64,000 bases of DNA from Natronorubrum sediminis (GTDB taxonomy: Archaea > Halobacteriota > Halobacteria > Halobacteriales > Natrialbaceae). The notes below the pieces were generated by a model. It had not been told where the DNA came from and did no database searches. It worked only from the letters and a program-made list of their open reading frames with translations. The stretch lies in the NCBI RefSeq assembly GCF_900108095.1, contig NZ_FNWL01000001.1, forward strand, positions 1,116,001 through 1,180,000, read 5' to 3'. The first letter of the stretch is position 1. The number at the start of each line of letters is the position of its first letter. Position numbers and translations under genes: made by a program. Below, piece by piece: positions 1 through 8,644 of the stretch.

Positions 1-232
1 GACACCCGGTGGAATCGCTTGGTTCGACGGGGGGATAAACGAGTTCGGAGAGGTGCGTTTAGGTGGAGTCCAGTTTTGACGGTGGCGGTGAAGTTCAGTT
101 CGGCGAGCGTGGACTGCGGCGCTCAAGTGAGCGTGAGTACTCGGCAGTTTGTCACAGACGGTCTGCTCTACGTCATTCTTCGTGCAATCGTGACCGCTCT
201 GCGTCGTACGGTAAATCACAACAATAAACGTA

Positions 233-1447
233 TCAGTCGTCCAGATACTGCAACCCAGCGCCGGCGAGTACGACCACCAGCGTCCCGGCCGCGAGCAGCA
301 TCAATCCGGGGACGAACGAGCCGGTCGCGTCGTGGAGGACGCCGATGAGCATCGGGCCGAAGAAGCCGCCAATCTCGCCGACGGCGAAGATGAATCCTAC
401 CGCGGTCCCCGTGAGCCGCGCGCCGATTCCCTCGAGATCCGGCGGGATCGCCCGGACGAGCGGCGAGACGCCGCCGACGCCGAGGCCGGTGACGATGATC
501 CCGAGGACAACTAACGCGCCGGTGTCGCCGGCGATCACGCCCAGCATGCCGACGAACGCGACGGAGCCACAGGCCATCAGCGCCGGACGGCGAAGCTCGA
601 ATCGGTCGGCGAGTTCGGGCACCGCAAGGACGCCCACGACGTAGGCAGCGATCAGCAAACTCGTCGCCTGTCCGGCCAGTCCTGGCGAGAGCCCGCGGGA
701 CTCGAGCAGCGTGGGGAGCCACCCCTGCAGGCCGTGATTGAGCAGGAGGTACATCGTGCCGATGACGACCACGAGCTGGAGTTCGCGGTGAGAGAGTACC
801 AGTCGTAGGTCCGCAACGACCGACTCGAGAGAGAACGAATCGTTGGTCGCCATCTGTGCGTCGACTCGAGCCCGGTGACTGACGAGCAACCACGCGAGGC
901 CGTAGCCGACGGCGACAACGCCGCTCCAGAAGAACAGCGGTCGCCAACCGCCGAGCCACGGCCCCAGAATCGGGCGACCGACGGCGAAGACGAGCGCCGA
1001 ACCCGCGGAGGCACCGACGAGGTAAATCGCGGATGGGCGACCGGTCTCGTCTGGTGGGAACAGGACGCCCACCAGTTTCGGCAGTCCGAACGTGATCGCG
1101 GTCGCGCCGACACCGATCAGGAGCGTCGTCGCGAGCAGCGACGGAAAGTCGGGCGCGACGCTGCGGGTAATCTGTCCGATTCCGTAGATCAAAATCCCGG
1201 CTGCGAGGCTCCGTCCGGGGCCGATTCGGTCGACGGCGATCCCCGAGAACAGCGCGATCGGGATGTACATGAGCGGGATCGCCCCCGTCAGGACGCCGGC
1301 TTGCGTGCTCGAGAGCCCAACCTCGTCGATGATGACGGGCAGGTACGCGGGCAGCGAGAACCAGATGAACATCAAGCAGGTGTAGCTCACCGCCCCGAAA
1401 GCGACGAGGCCGTAGGCGCGCCGTTGGTTCTCCATCCCGTCGGTCAT
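233..1447 (-). CDS. MFS transporter
   Basis: A 404-residue, almost entirely hydrophobic protein with about 12 predicted membrane helices, matching the major facilitator superfamily. Between helices 2 and 3 it has the loop D-R-I-G-P-G-R (about residues 73-79), a form of the MFS motif A. The general shape resembles the CynX/NimT-type small-molecule carriers, but the substrate cannot be read from sequence. It stands alone: the next gene on this strand ends elsewhere and no regulator is adjacent. The start at 1447 (MTDGMENQ) is preferred over a longer frame-shadow because it leads directly into the first helix; a second ATG four codons on is possible. Confidence 0.85.
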   Translation of the reverse strand: MTDGMENQRRAYGLVAFGAVSYTCLMFIWFSLPAYLPVIIDEVGLSSTQAGVLTGAIPLMYIPIALFSGIAVDRIGPGRSLAAGILIYGIGQITRSVAPDFPSLLATTLLIGVGATAITFGLPKLVGVLFPPDETGRPSAIYLVGASAGSALVFAVGRPILGPWLGGWRPLFFWSGVVAVGYGLAWLLVSHRARVDAQMATNDSFSLESVVADLRLVLSHRELQLVVVIGTMYLLLNHGLQGWLPTLLESRGLSPGLAGQATSLLIAAYVVGVLAVPELADRFELRRPALMACGSVAFVGMLGVIAGDTGALVVLGIIVTGLGVGGVSPLVRAIPPDLEGIGARLTGTAVGFIFAVGEIGGFFGPMLIGVLHDATGSFVPGLMLLAAGTLVVVLAGAGLQYLDD

Positions 1448-1489
1448 GAACGTCTCTGCTCGAGAGGTGTCGACGCGAGCTATTTCGAT

Positions 1490-1660
1490 ATGTCGGTCTC
1501 GCTGTCGAGGCTCGCGGTGTCACAGTTGCAGATCGGGGTTTTCAGACAAGTGGCTCGAGGAGTGCTTACTGTTCCACTCACGGTCCTCGTCGGTTTTGGG
1601 ACGCTGCTCGTGCTCGCTCGGTTCGGTCACGTCGGCGGCTACCTCTGGCCAATTCAATGA
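1490..1660 (+). CDS. possible small single-helix membrane protein
   Basis: A 56-codon ATG frame between the MFS gene and the beta-CASP nuclease. The product would be mildly basic with one good hydrophobic stretch (about residues 27-45) and no acidic bias. It is not recognised. The only support is the helix and its intergenic position; most proteins here are acidic, so this may be chance. Confidence 0.2.
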   Translation: MSVSLSRLAVSQLQIGVFRQVARGVLTVPLTVLVGFGTLLVLARFGHVGGYLWPIQ

Positions 1661-1683
1661 GCACTCGATTCGCTGGCGGGAGG

Positions 1684-2913
1684 TTACACCGTCACAGTTT
1701 CGCCCAGTTCGGGCGCACTCGAGTCGAAGCCGTCCTCGCGCAATTCCGCCGCGAACGCGTCGCATCGGTCGCCGTGATTGACGAGGACCTCGCTGTCGGG
1801 GTAGGACGCGAGGAACTCGAGGAGGCCCGCTCGATCCGCGTGGGCCGAGAAGTCGTACTGTTCGACCTGCGCGCTGATGGGCATGATTCGGCCGTCGAGT
1901 TCGGCGCTACCGGTCTCGAGGAGGTCGCGGCCGGGCGTTCCCTCGACTTGATAGCCTGTCATGGTAATTTTGTTCGTCGGATTCGCTCGAATTGCGGGGA
2001 TGTAGGTCATGGCGGGGCCGCCCGATAGCATTCCGCTGGTGGTGATGATCGCGGCCTTCTGGTCGACGATTCGTTTTCGCTGTCCGTCTCGGCCGGTCAC
2101 GAATCGGGCGTGGGAGACGGCGCGTCGGAAGTCGTCCGAATCCCGGACGTAGTTGGGGTAGCGTCTGAGCATCTCGGTTACGTCCGTTCCCATGCCGTCG
2201 ACGTAACAGGGGATGTCGTGGGCCGAACAGACGAGCATCAGTTCTTGCGTGCGACCGATCGCGAAGGCGGGGACGACGACCGTGCCGCCCTCCCAAAGCG
2301 TGGTTTCGACGCTCTCGACGAATCGATCCTCGACGGTGTCTCGAGGGTCGTGGTCGACGTCCGAGTAGGTGCTCTCACAGATGACGACGTCGGCAGCGGG
2401 CCGGTCGGTCGTGGGCGAGACCAGTTGCTGGGCGTCGGTGTGGAAGTCACCCGTGTAGAGCAGGCGGGTGTCGCCGTCGTCGACGAGCACGTGCGCACTG
2501 CCGGGGATGTGCCCCGCGTTGTAGAACGTCACCTCGTGGCCAGCGACTTCGAACGGTTCTCGGTAGCCGTGCGTTCGAGACACCTGCGTGACCCGCTGGA
2601 CGTCCGTCTCGGTGAACGGACACTGGAGCGTCCCGCCGTGGAGTTTGAGCGTGTCTCGAGCGAGCGTCAGGGCGAACTCGCGAGTCGGCGGCGTCCAGTG
2701 GATCGGGGGCCGGGCGTCGCCGCTGAGAAGCGAGGGAATCGCGCCGACGTGGTCGAGATGGCCGTGGCTCACGACGACGCCCTCGGGGTCGACGTCGAGG
2801 GGGAACTGCGGCGGATTCTCCGTTTTCATCCCGTAATCGAGCAACAGTCGGTCGTTGACGAGAATTGCGCTGCGGCCGACTTCTCCGACGCCGCCCAGAA
2901 ACCGGATGTCCAT
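1684..2913 (-). CDS. beta-CASP metallo-beta-lactamase RNase/exonuclease
   Basis: 409 residues with the metallo-beta-lactamase zinc motif HGHLDHVG (about residues 50-57), a second ligand in the segment NAGHIPGSAH and the D of YTGDFH. Downstream are the beta-CASP features: CESTY, PAFAIGRTQE and the C-terminal SAHAD and VNHG blocks. This is the family of archaeal CPSF-like and RNase J-like enzymes that cut or trim RNA, and the compact length without KH domains fits the aCPSF2-type group. It presumably acts in cytoplasmic RNA processing or decay. The start is the first Met, directly before the first beta strand. Confidence 0.88.
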   Translation of the reverse strand: MDIRFLGGVGEVGRSAILVNDRLLLDYGMKTENPPQFPLDVDPEGVVVSHGHLDHVGAIPSLLSGDARPPIHWTPPTREFALTLARDTLKLHGGTLQCPFTETDVQRVTQVSRTHGYREPFEVAGHEVTFYNAGHIPGSAHVLVDDGDTRLLYTGDFHTDAQQLVSPTTDRPAADVVICESTYSDVDHDPRDTVEDRFVESVETTLWEGGTVVVPAFAIGRTQELMLVCSAHDIPCYVDGMGTDVTEMLRRYPNYVRDSDDFRRAVSHARFVTGRDGQRKRIVDQKAAIITTSGMLSGGPAMTYIPAIRANPTNKITMTGYQVEGTPGRDLLETGSAELDGRIMPISAQVEQYDFSAHADRAGLLEFLASYPDSEVLVNHGDRCDAFAAELREDGFDSSAPELGETVTV

Positions 2914-2982
2914 CGCCGACAGCTAGCGCGGCGCGGTGTTTGAGACCGTCGATTATCGTAGCCACTGCAAGTCAGTGTACAC

Positions 2983-3009
2983 CTGATCGCCGAACCGTCT
3001 GGCGATCAG
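2983..3009 (-). terminator. intergenic hairpin after the 3035-3391 gene
   Basis: A perfect 9-bp stem (CTGATCGCC / GGCGATCAG) around a 9-base loop, extendable on both sides with one bulge. It lies just past the stop of the minus-strand gene at 3035 and before the beta-CASP gene. There is no clear T tract, so termination is a guess; it could be a processing or regulatory structure. Confidence 0.4.
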
Positions 3010-3034
3010 TGTGTAACCCGTTTCAGTTGTTACT

Positions 3035-3391
3035 CTACGTCTCCTCCTCGAGCAGACGATCTAACTCTCGCTCGAGTTCGGCCTCGTCGAGGTCGCCGTC
3101 GACGTACTGCGAGCGAACGCGATCGGAAGGGTCGGCCGTTTCGGTGGCGGGTCTCGAGTGAGAGGTGGGTGACGCCTCGAACGTTGATTCGTCGTCATCC
3201 CAGAGGTACGAGTAGAGCGCGGCGGCACCGACGATGAGGCCAGCGAGGATTGCGAGCGTGACGAGCACCGAGACAACCGTCGCGACGAGCGAGAGGACGA
3301 GGCCCACGACCGTCGCGATGACACTGAGGACGATGAAAGCGAGCAAGAGGACCCCGGCCCCCTTGAGCGCCAGCACTCCGAGACGGGTCAT
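3035..3391 (-). CDS. small membrane protein with SHOCT-like C-terminus
   Basis: 118 residues. Two closely spaced hydrophobic helices fill residues 7-60, followed by a polar linker and a C-terminal motif DGDLDEAELERELDRLL that resembles the SHOCT short helical domain found at the ends of many haloarchaeal membrane proteins. The start at 3391 (MTRLGVLALK) is chosen because the upstream frame is basic and non-haloarchaeal in composition. Its partner and role are unknown; SHOCT modules are thought to mediate oligomerisation. Confidence 0.65.
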   Translation of the reverse strand: MTRLGVLALKGAGVLLLAFIVLSVIATVVGLVLSLVATVVSVLVTLAILAGLIVGAAALYSYLWDDDESTFEASPTSHSRPATETADPSDRVRSQYVDGDLDEAELERELDRLLEEET

Positions 3392-3483
3392 ACGTGTCGT
3401 ACGTTGTACAACTACAAAAACGTACACCGCGAGTGACGCGGGCAGGGGAGTTACACGGTGTTCGCACGACCTAATACGTCCGC

Positions 3484-3819
3484 TCAGGAGCCGTTCGAAG
3501 CCGATCCGTCCGGCTCGACGGCCGTCCGTTTCGCGAGACCGAGGAGGTAGATATCGAGTAGGCAACAGACCAACACGGCGAGCGGAACGGCGACATCAGC
3601 GAAGGAGACGGCTTCGAACTGGAGCGCGCTGACGACGAACGGTTCGCTCAGGTCGAACGCACCCGAGAGCGTTCGCGCGGAGAGAAACGCGAGTGCGAGA
3701 ACGTAGATACCGAACCAGATCACCCCTCGTTTCCACTGGCCGAGATACCAGTGACCGAGGCCTGCGACGAACGCCGAGAGCGGATACGCCGGCCAGATCG
3801 GTCTCGAGAGTTCACTCAT
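3484..3819 (-). CDS. small multi-helix membrane protein
   Basis: 111 residues with about three predicted membrane helices. The N-terminus PLSAFVAGLGHWYLGQWKRG matches the pattern of short haloarchaeal TM2-like proteins in which a G-x-G-H/Q-x-Y-x-G-x-x-x-x-G turn follows the first helix. It is read in the same direction as, and 15 bases after, the prenyltransferase-like gene, so it may be the last gene of the TetR-MATE unit. No function is assigned. Confidence 0.65.
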   Translation of the reverse strand: MSELSRPIWPAYPLSAFVAGLGHWYLGQWKRGVIWFGIYVLALAFLSARTLSGAFDLSEPFVVSALQFEAVSFADVAVPLAVLVCCLLDIYLLGLAKRTAVEPDGSASNGS

Positions 3820-3834
3820 GGGAAGGGGCTCCGC

Positions 3835-4734
3835 TCAGTCGCGGTGAAACGGAAGGTGGGTCGCGCGCTCGAGGCGGGTGAACGCCGGAGATGTAGCGTC
3901 GATTCCGCCGCTGTCGACGAGCGTTCCGAGCGCCTCACGCGCAGCCTCGAGTGCGTCTTCGACGGCCGGGGAGCCGTTCGTCTCCGCCCCGTCGTAGACG
4001 TTTCCTCGCTGGGTCGTCCCGAACAGCACGCGAGCGGCGCGAGTCTGGGGGTCAACGTCGGCCGCGGTTGCCGCGGAGTGGCGGGCGAGCGCGCTCATCA
4101 TCGCGTGACTATAGCGACGCAGCGCCGTCCGTGTTTCGGTCGGCGTACCGACGGCCGTCGCGCCGATGACTCCCGCAGTCTCAGCGAGCGACGCCCTCGC
4201 CTCGAGAGCGTCGACGGTGTCACCGTCTTCGTTCGGAGCGCCCGCTGAGTCGGTCGCACCCAAAAACCGATGTGAGAGGTCACTCGAGCCGCCGATCGAG
4301 ACTCGGTAGAGTTCGAGACGACGCTGATCGGAGACCGGTGTCTCGGCGACTGCGGCGTAAGAGCCGGCGTGCAGGTAGTCACTGGCGAGGAGCATCGCGT
4401 CTCGATCGCTCGTGTTCGATGTGTCGGCGGTCGTCTTACCGTCGCCGTATAGGACCGCGAGTCGGAGTGTGACATAGCCCTCGAGTAGGGTGACGGCGGT
4501 GACGACCGGTTCGAGGACGTCCTCGAGGTCGTCGTTAGTGGGGCGGACGTACTCGTCGGCGGCGTCGGAACCGATCTCGCCGGCGATCGTACAGAGTGCT
4601 GCCGGGAACGATTCCGCACGCGCGGGTATCGATTTGGTGACGAGTGGCTGGACCGACGGTGCGAGTTCGGACCAACGACTGTGCGTGTTCGGGTGGGCGA
4701 TTCGTCGGTGCTGATCGATTGAATGTTCACTCAC
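3835..4734 (-). CDS. prenyltransferase-fold protein lacking aspartate motifs
   Basis: About 299 acidic residues. Segments such as LLASDYLHAGSYAAVAE, GGSSDLSHRFLG and ETRTALRRYSHAMMSAL line up by eye with conserved helices of trans-isoprenyl diphosphate synthases (AxLaGDyLla, GeilG, eaLrxyGxxlGlAfQ). Both DDxxD metal-binding motifs that chain elongation needs are missing: the first region reads LAVLYGDGKT and the second ends ALARHSA. It therefore probably cannot make polyprenyl diphosphates. I associate it from memory with DUF7114. The GTG at 4734, one base past the MATE stop, is chosen; an upstream GTG at 4743 would overlap MATE by 8 bases. It probably shares a transcript with TetR-MATE. Confidence 0.7.
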   Translation of the reverse strand: MSEHSIDQHRRIAHPNTHSRWSELAPSVQPLVTKSIPARAESFPAALCTIAGEIGSDAADEYVRPTNDDLEDVLEPVVTAVTLLEGYVTLRLAVLYGDGKTTADTSNTSDRDAMLLASDYLHAGSYAAVAETPVSDQRRLELYRVSIGGSSDLSHRFLGATDSAGAPNEDGDTVDALEARASLAETAGVIGATAVGTPTETRTALRRYSHAMMSALARHSAATAADVDPQTRAARVLFGTTQRGNVYDGAETNGSPAVEDALEAAREALGTLVDSGGIDATSPAFTRLERATHLPFHRD

Positions 4735-4735
4735 G

Positions 4736-6214
4736 TCAATCACCTGGTGTTGGGGTGGGCGACTCGTCGGTCACGACGTCGTCGGTCCACGTGCCTCTGC
4801 GGAACCACACGGCGGTGGTGATCGTCGACACCACGTAGGAGATGGCGACGGCGTACCAGACGCCGACGACGCCCATACCGAGGGTGACGACGGCGACCGC
4901 GGCGATCGGGATACGCCAGAGCCACAGTTCCTGGACGGACAAAACCATCGCCGCACGCGTCGAACCGCTGCCGCGAATCCCGCCTAACAGGATCTGGAAG
5001 ACGCCGAGGAAGAGGTACGACGGCCCGGCGATGAGGATGTACGCCGCGGCGTACTCGATCACCTGATCGGCGTCCGCCGTTCCCGCCTCGATGAAGACCG
5101 CTGCAATCGGTTCGGCGAAGGTGTACGCGACGGCGACGACGACCGTAAAGGCCGAGACGATCACGATGGAGCTGAGTTTCACGGCCCGTTTGGCCCGCTC
5201 GGTCTGATTGGCTCCCAGATTCTGGCCGACGACCGTCTCCGTTCCGCGGGCGAGCCCCAGCGCGGGCATGTAGAGCAGCGAGGAGAGTCGTGTGACGATC
5301 CCGTAGGCCGCGACCGCTTCCGTCCCCGCGAGCGCGATGATCGCCGTCAGGACCGTGATTCCGAAGGCGCGAAAGCCCTGTTCGGTCGCGATGGGTGCGC
5401 CGATGTCGACGATCTCTCGGACCGTCTCGCGATCGAGCCACAGATCGGACAGCGAGGGCTCGAGGCCGACGCGCCCGGAAAACAACAGTGCGAGGCCGAT
5501 GGCCGCCGCGATTCCTCGAGAGAAGATTGTCGCGATGGCTGCGCCGTCGACGCCCCACCCGTCGAAGCCGGTTGCGGCGTACAGCGTCGACTCGAGGCCG
5601 CCGGCACCGACCCAGGTGAACAGCGGGTTCCCGTCGAATCCGAGGATCAAGAAGGGGTCGATGATCACGTTGAGCGCGACGCTGATGGCCATCAAGTACA
5701 GTGGCGTTCGGGTGTCGCCCCAGCCTCGAGAGAGGGCGTCGAAGATGAAGAACCAGAACATGAACACGATGCCGACGAACATGATCCGGGTGTAACTGAC
5801 CGCGTAGGAGTAGTCGGCAGCACCGGGTTCGGCACCGACCATTCGCATGAGCCACGGCGTGAAGAGGTAGCCGACGGCGGCGAAGGCGAGTGCGACGACC
5901 GTCACGAACGACAGCGTCTGGCCGGCGAGATGACTCGCCATGCCGATATTTCCAGCTCCTTTGTTCTGGGCGATGAGGACCGTGCCGGCGACGGTGAGTC
6001 CGCCGCCGACGCTGATCATCAAGAAGACGACCGCCCACGAGTACGAGAGTGCCGCGATGGCGTCGCTGCCTAACCGGCCGACCCAGTACGTGTCCGCGAG
6101 GTTGTAGCCGACGTTGAGCACCTGCGACGCCACGATCGGTGCGGAGAGCACCATGAGCGGCTTGAACAGCTCCCCGTCGGTCACGTTGACCGATCTGTCC
6201 GACGGCGTGCTCAT
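4736..6214 (-). CDS. MATE family multidrug/Na+ antiporter
   Basis: 492 residues with about 12 membrane helices in two homologous halves, typical of MATE transporters (APIVASQVLNVGYNLADTYWVG in helix 1, the matching TEQGFRAFGI region opening the second half). Such pumps expel organic cations or drugs using a sodium or proton gradient. The start codon overlaps the stop of the TetR gene upstream by 4 bases (ATGA), so the two are co-transcribed and TetR most likely controls it. The C-terminal 25 residues are polar and cytoplasmic. Confidence 0.93.
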   Translation of the reverse strand: MSTPSDRSVNVTDGELFKPLMVLSAPIVASQVLNVGYNLADTYWVGRLGSDAIAALSYSWAVVFLMISVGGGLTVAGTVLIAQNKGAGNIGMASHLAGQTLSFVTVVALAFAAVGYLFTPWLMRMVGAEPGAADYSYAVSYTRIMFVGIVFMFWFFIFDALSRGWGDTRTPLYLMAISVALNVIIDPFLILGFDGNPLFTWVGAGGLESTLYAATGFDGWGVDGAAIATIFSRGIAAAIGLALLFSGRVGLEPSLSDLWLDRETVREIVDIGAPIATEQGFRAFGITVLTAIIALAGTEAVAAYGIVTRLSSLLYMPALGLARGTETVVGQNLGANQTERAKRAVKLSSIVIVSAFTVVVAVAYTFAEPIAAVFIEAGTADADQVIEYAAAYILIAGPSYLFLGVFQILLGGIRGSGSTRAAMVLSVQELWLWRIPIAAVAVVTLGMGVVGVWYAVAISYVVSTITTAVWFRRGTWTDDVVTDESPTPTPGD

Positions 6215-6876
6215 TCGGGACGATCACCGGCATCGTCCTCGCTAAATCGGTCGTCGCGCGGGAACTCGAGATTCGATTCGGCCGGCAGTTCGACGCCGGG
6301 GGCGAGGACGTCGGCGAGAATTCGCTCGGCAGTCTCCTCGCGAACCGTGTCGAGGTACTCGTCGCGACCGAGGGTGAACTGGCGGATCCGCGCGCCGTCG
6401 AACGTCGCGAGTAAGAGCGCGGCGACGGTTTCGGGATCGTGATCCTGGAAGTCCCCCGATTCGATCCCCTCCCGCAGGATAGACTCGATCGCCTCGCGGA
6501 GTCGGTCGTCGCTCTCTCGAAGTTTCTCGCGGTAAAGTTCGTTGTACGGTGCCTGTGCTCTGAGTTCGAGAAACGCCGTGTGAAACGCCACCTGGTCGTC
6601 GTCCGGATCGGACAGGAACCAGTCGACGAACGCCGCGAGTTGCTCGACCGGCGACCGGTCGTCGATCTGCTCGAGTCGTCCATCGAAGCCCTCGAGCAGG
6701 TACTCGATGAACGCCGCGACGAGAGCCTCTCGCGAATCGTAGTGGTAGAAGAGCGCTGACTTGCTGCGATCGGTCCGATCGGCGATCGCCTGCGCGGTGA
6801 GGTCACTGTAGCCCATCTCGCAGAGGGCTTCGTACGTCGCGGCCATGATCGTCTCTCGCGTATCGGCGTCCGTCAC
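6211..6876 (-). CDS. TetR/AcrR family repressor
   Basis: 221 residues. The N-terminal 50 residues form a TetR helix-turn-helix (LTAQAIADRTDRSKSALFYHYDSREAL), followed by an all-helical ligand-binding and dimerisation domain. It starts with GTG at 6876 and is first in a minus-strand operon with the MATE pump (4-base overlap). A perfect 6-bp inverted repeat spans its start codon, and a weak TATA-like CTTTTTC lies about 27 bases before it, so leaderless transcription with autorepression is the natural reading. Its inducer is unknown. Confidence 0.92.
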   Translation of the reverse strand: MTDADTRETIMAATYEALCEMGYSDLTAQAIADRTDRSKSALFYHYDSREALVAAFIEYLLEGFDGRLEQIDDRSPVEQLAAFVDWFLSDPDDDQVAFHTAFLELRAQAPYNELYREKLRESDDRLREAIESILREGIESGDFQDHDPETVAALLLATFDGARIRQFTLGRDEYLDTVREETAERILADVLAPGVELPAESNLEFPRDDRFSEDDAGDRPE

Positions 6877-6891
6877 TGACTAACCAGTCAG
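6876..6891 (-). promoter_or_regulatory. probable TetR operator overlapping its own start
   Basis: CTGACTAACCAGTCAG: two perfect 6-bp arms (CTGACT/AGTCAG) around four bases, directly on the expected transcription start of the leaderless tetR-MATE operon. The size and position match TetR-type operators that block RNA polymerase. Binding is inferred. Confidence 0.55.
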
Positions 6892-6956
6892 TCAGGGGCG
6901 GAAAAAGGCGTTTCGGTTCTGAGGGGCACCTGACGAGCACTCGCACGCGAGCGACC

Positions 6957-7241
6957 TCACTCGGTCGTGCGATACTGCTGGATACCGAATCGACCGTAGC
7001 CGCCGTAGGCGGCCTCGAGCGATCCGATCCACCAGTTCCAACGTTCCGTCGGGCCGCCGTCTGGGGCATCCGCGAGCTCCTCGAGCACCACGTCGTTCGT
7101 CAGCGTCGTCCCCGCGTCGGCCTGATACTGGCCGGAATCGGCGAGATCAACGGCTTGTCGGACGACGACGCGGGACGCTCCCTCGCCGTCGCCGAACTCC
7201 TCGCGCAAGCGACGCTCGAGTCGCAGTGGATCGATGAACAC
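6957..7241 (-). CDS. hypothetical haloarchaeal protein
   Basis: 94 residues from a GTG at 7241. The product is acidic and well structured in composition (FIDPLRLERRLREEFGDG at the start, then ERWNWWIGSLEAAYGGYGRF near the end), unlike the arginine- and serine-rich translation upstream of that codon, which marks the start. The Trp/Gly/Tyr-rich tail is distinctive. No domain is recognised. It sits between tetR and a non-coding repeat block and is transcribed alone. Confidence 0.6.
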   Translation of the reverse strand: MFIDPLRLERRLREEFGDGEGASRVVVRQAVDLADSGQYQADAGTTLTNDVVLEELADAPDGGPTERWNWWIGSLEAAYGGYGRFGIQQYRTTE

Positions 7242-7389
7242 GGCCGAGTGTAGGTGGGCAATGTACTTGACTGTTCGAGCGGCGGGTGATCGGAACCCGA
7301 AACGGAGTCCACACCCGAACGGCCGTGAGGACGGCTCGAGCAATGCGAGAGTCGTCCGATCCGGGGAAGGGCAGGCTGCTACACGAACA

Positions 7390-7602
7390 TTCGCCGCGAG
7401 TGAGCCCGCAGGGCGAACGAGCGGGCCGACGACCGATGTGAACGAGCGACCGAAGGGTGTGAGAGAACGGAGGGAGGAGTGCTTTTCATCGAAGCTAAGC
7501 GGGAGCTTCGCTCCCGCGAGGTCCGAGAGAGCGTTGCTCTCTCGAGATTTTGCCGAGGGCGCGCTTGCCGCGCCCGCAGAGCAAAAGTTCGGTCGTGATC
7601 GA
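7390..7602. repeat. non-coding block of consecutive hairpins
   Basis: The 395 bases between 7242 and 7636 contain no convincing gene. The right part carries three strong hairpins in a row: 7499-7517 (8-bp stem, 3-base loop), 7524-7544 (9-bp stem, 3-base loop) and 7557-7575 (7-bp stem) nested inside a TTTTGC/GCAAAA stem at 7548-7586. The left part reads as purine-rich GAACGAGCGACCGAAGGG-like text. From memory, similar text recurs between genes in many haloarchaeal genomes, so this is probably a copy of a dispersed repeat; copy number cannot be judged from one window. Confidence 0.55.
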
Positions 7603-7636
7603 TGTTCTTTTGAGCGACGGCCGTCATCCGTCGTGT

Positions 7637-8041
7637 ATGGCAAGTTTCACTGTCGTCGTTGGCGACCCAGAGTCCGGGTCGTCCTACCAGCTCGAGGCGG
7701 AAGAACAGGACGCAAACCGGTTCATCGGCAAGTCGATCGGCGAGGAAGTCGACGGCAACGCCGTCGGACTCGAGGGCTACACGCTCGAGATCACCGGCGG
7801 CTCCGACGACGCGGGTCGCCCGCTCAGCCCGGACGTCTCCGGCTCGAGCCTGCAGGAAGTCCTGATGGAAGAGCGCCAGACGGGCTACAAACCATCGCGT
7901 GACGGCGAGCGCCGCCGAATCACGGTTCGGGGCAGCGAAGTCTCCGACGCCGTCGCACAGATCAACGCCTCGGTCGTCGAGGCTGGCAGTTCCGGAATCG
8001 ACGAATTGCTCGGCGAGGGCGGCGAAGACGGCGACGAATAA
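7637..8041 (+). CDS. rps6e: 30S ribosomal protein S6e
   Basis: 134 residues. The N-terminus [17 protein letters not shown], the [12 protein letters not shown] turn (about residues 54-64) and the [17 protein letters not shown] segment (about 83-99) are the signature blocks of archaeal and eukaryotic S6e in the small subunit. The archaeal form lacks the long phosphorylated tail of eukaryotic S6, as here, and ends in an acidic patch. The ATG at 7637 is chosen because S6e proteins begin exactly at this strand; the longer upstream frame is basic and repeat-derived. It is read alone. Confidence 0.93.
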   Translation: MASFTVVVGDPESGSSYQLEAEEQDANRFIGKSIGEEVDGNAVGLEGYTLEITGGSDDAGRPLSPDVSGSSLQEVLMEERQTGYKPSRDGERRRITVRGSEVSDAVAQINASVVEAGSSGIDELLGEGGEDGDE

Positions 8042-8067
8042 CGCAGCCGCACCGATTCTATTTCGTT

Positions 8068-8505
8068 ATGACTGATCGAATTTCGAGCGACCATCCGTCA
8101 GTGCAGACGGTCCGGTCGACGTGTACGGAGACGGCTACTGGAGTTCGTCTCGAGGTACCGGCCGACGAACGCGACGCCTTTCCCACCGACGAGGTCGTCC
8201 GCATCGTCCTCGATGGCGACGAACGCTTCGGGCGGGTCGAACGGGCGTTGACCGGTGACGACCTCTCGATTCCGGGCGTCTACGACACGCCGGACGCGGC
8301 TCGAGACCCGAGTGGCGAGACGGATCGGTTGCTCGAGTGGATCGACGACGCGAACGTCTCGATGGGCGGTTCGGTCCTCGTCGACGTGATCGAACCCGAG
8401 TTCCTCTACGGACTTCGCTCGCCGGGCGAGACGACCTACTACGACGCCTACGAGCCGCCAAGCGACAGCCTCAGCGACATCGCATCGAATCTCGAGGAGC
8501 AGTAA
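8068..8505 (+). CDS. conserved haloarchaeal protein (DUF7112-like)
   Basis: 145 acidic residues, 26 bases after S6e on the same strand and possibly co-transcribed. It has a beta-rich look (TGVRLEVPADERDAFPTDEVVRIVLDGDERFGRVER) and a C-terminal YGLRSPGETTYYDAYEPP segment. No catalytic motif or membrane helix is visible. I associate it with DUF7112 from memory; function unknown. Confidence 0.7.
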   Translation: MTDRISSDHPSVQTVRSTCTETATGVRLEVPADERDAFPTDEVVRIVLDGDERFGRVERALTGDDLSIPGVYDTPDAARDPSGETDRLLEWIDDANVSMGGSVLVDVIEPEFLYGLRSPGETTYYDAYEPPSDSLSDIASNLEEQ

Positions 8506-8644
8506 TTCTGACTCGAGGCGGTGGCGTTGCGTCTCGAATCGAGAGCGGCGGCGCTACTTGATAGCGACAGCCCTGCTCGTCAGCGACGGGCACGGAGCGG
8601 ACGATGACGGGCCCTTTTTCCACCTCGAGCGACGATTGTGCCCC

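Noticed and set aside
4740-6806. A 688-codon minus-strand frame through MATE and TetR
   Set aside because: Arginine- and histidine-rich in the wrong frame; the real genes are MATE and TetR in the neighbouring frame with clear motifs.
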